A stretch of DNA of 14,041 nucleotides, from the NCBI GenBank assembly GCA_030706665.1, contig JAUZOB010000057.1, forward strand, positions 1 to 14,041, written 5' to 3'. The notes below the pieces were generated by a model that saw only the letters and a list, made by a program, of their open reading frames with translations, was not told the DNA's origin and made no database searches. Position 1 is the first letter of the stretch; each line of letters opens with the position of its first letter. The translations under genes and the position numbers were made by a program. Shown one piece after another: positions 13,647 to 14,041 of the stretch. Origin of the DNA: Bacteroidota bacterium. Its GTDB lineage: Bacteria > Bacteroidota > Bacteroidia > Bacteroidales > Prolixibacteraceae.

Positions 13647-14041
13647 TTACTTATTCTTATATGAATTTAGAACATCATTCGCAGTTTTGTTAGTTGGGTC
13701 AAGAACCAGTATTTTCCCATAGAATTTCTTTGCGTTCTCTTTATCATCCTTTGCGTAGTAATAATATCCCAAGTATTGGTAAGCTTCCACCAAGTTCTCT
13801 TTGTATTTCTCCTTTCCCGGTTGTTCTAAGATTTCTGTGACTTTTTCATAGAAAGGTTTTGCTAAACCTAAAGATGAAGAGGGATCGAGTTTTGCATTGG
13901 CCCGAGCTCTCCACAGGTATCCTTGATGACTCTCAGGAGCATTGGTAGCTACTATTTGGAATAAACTGTCTGTTTTTACGAAATAGGCTTTACGAATCAA
14001 AGAGTCGGCTGGATTTTTAGCAATTGCTGCGTCATTGATCT
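13647..14041 (-). CDS. Tetratricopeptide-repeat protein, C-terminal part
   Basis: The open frame runs off the right edge, so only the last ~130 residues are present and the true start is outside. A TTG within the frame at 14000 is internal, because coding continues upstream of it as INDAAIAKNPADS. The visible part has a TPR-like helix pattern: APESHQGYLWRARANAKLDP, then FYEKVTEILEQ, then a clear repeat unit NLVEAYQYLGYYYYAKDDKE followed by NAKKFYGKILVLDPTNKTA, and it ends in SYKNK. The canonical TPR signature residues (Gly/Ala at 8, Tyr, Ala at 20, Pro at 32) can be recognised in the last repeat. Proteins with this C-terminal pattern are common in Bacteroidota and have no assigned reaction; a protein-protein scaffold role is all that can be inferred. 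Signal peptide or membrane anchoring cannot be judged. It converges on queG across two hairpins. Confidence 0.88.
   Translation of the reverse strand, partial: INDAAIAKNPADSLIRKAYFVKTDSLFQIVATNAPESHQGYLWRARANAKLDPSSSLGLAKPFYEKVTEILEQPGKEKYKENLVEAYQYLGYYYYAKDDKENAKKFYGKILVLDPTNKTANDVLNSYKNK

Noticed and set aside
1..14041. Defence system, mobile element, CRISPR array or biosynthetic cluster
   Set aside because: Every long coding region matches a housekeeping family. I saw no spaced direct repeats, transposase, integrase, toxin-antitoxin pair or unusual composition on either strand.

Overview
This window looks like ordinary housekeeping chromosome from a member of the Bacteroidota, most likely Bacteroidales or Marinilabiliales-like. 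I cannot place the family. The evidence is a single-chain LpxC-FabZ fusion, the gene order HD phosphohydrolase-lpxD-lpxC/fabZ-lpxA, the order sufB-C-D-S-E followed by a DUF59 gene, AT-rich sequence, mostly weak Shine-Dalgarno sites, and several exact TAnnTTTG boxes (the Bacteroidota -7 promoter element) just upstream of genes. I saw no insertion sequence, phage gene, CRISPR array, tRNA or rRNA.

Layout. Positions 6-4677 (+) carry an HD-domain phosphohydrolase, lpxD, lpxC/fabZ and lpxA. LpxA, LpxC and LpxD are the first three committed steps of lipid A synthesis, and FabZ supplies the fatty-acid side of the same acyl-ACP pool. A long hairpin at 4697-4735, U-rich on both strands, closes this block. 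thiL (thiamine-monophosphate kinase) follows on the minus strand, 5987 to 4956, with its own terminator at 4885-4920. A 427-base non-coding divergent region (5988-6414) separates thiL from the SUF operon.

Positions 6415-12358 (+) encode iron-sulfur cluster assembly: the SufBCD scaffold, the cysteine desulfurase SufS, its sulfur acceptor SufE, and a SufT-like MIP18/DUF59 protein, ending at a terminator (12366-12397). The operon has internal punctuation: a terminator-like hairpin between sufD and sufS, and an exact -7 box directly before sufE. queG (12468-13421, +) encodes epoxyqueuosine reductase, which itself needs two [4Fe-4S] clusters. A minus-strand TPR protein enters from the right edge and ends at 13647. 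It converges on queG across two tandem perfect hairpins, one with a 22-bp stem.

I found no clearly undescribed multi-gene system. The points most worth a second look are: (1) ThiL has Gln and Asn at two positions where I expect metal-binding Asp; (2) a perfect 10-bp hairpin lies upstream of the thiL start in a possible long leader; (3) a terminator/alternative-hairpin arrangement separates sufBCD from sufSE-sufT; (4) SufD ends in a C-x2-C-x3-C tail; (5) the queG/TPR junction carries an unusually long perfect hairpin. All are inferences from reading the sequence by eye.
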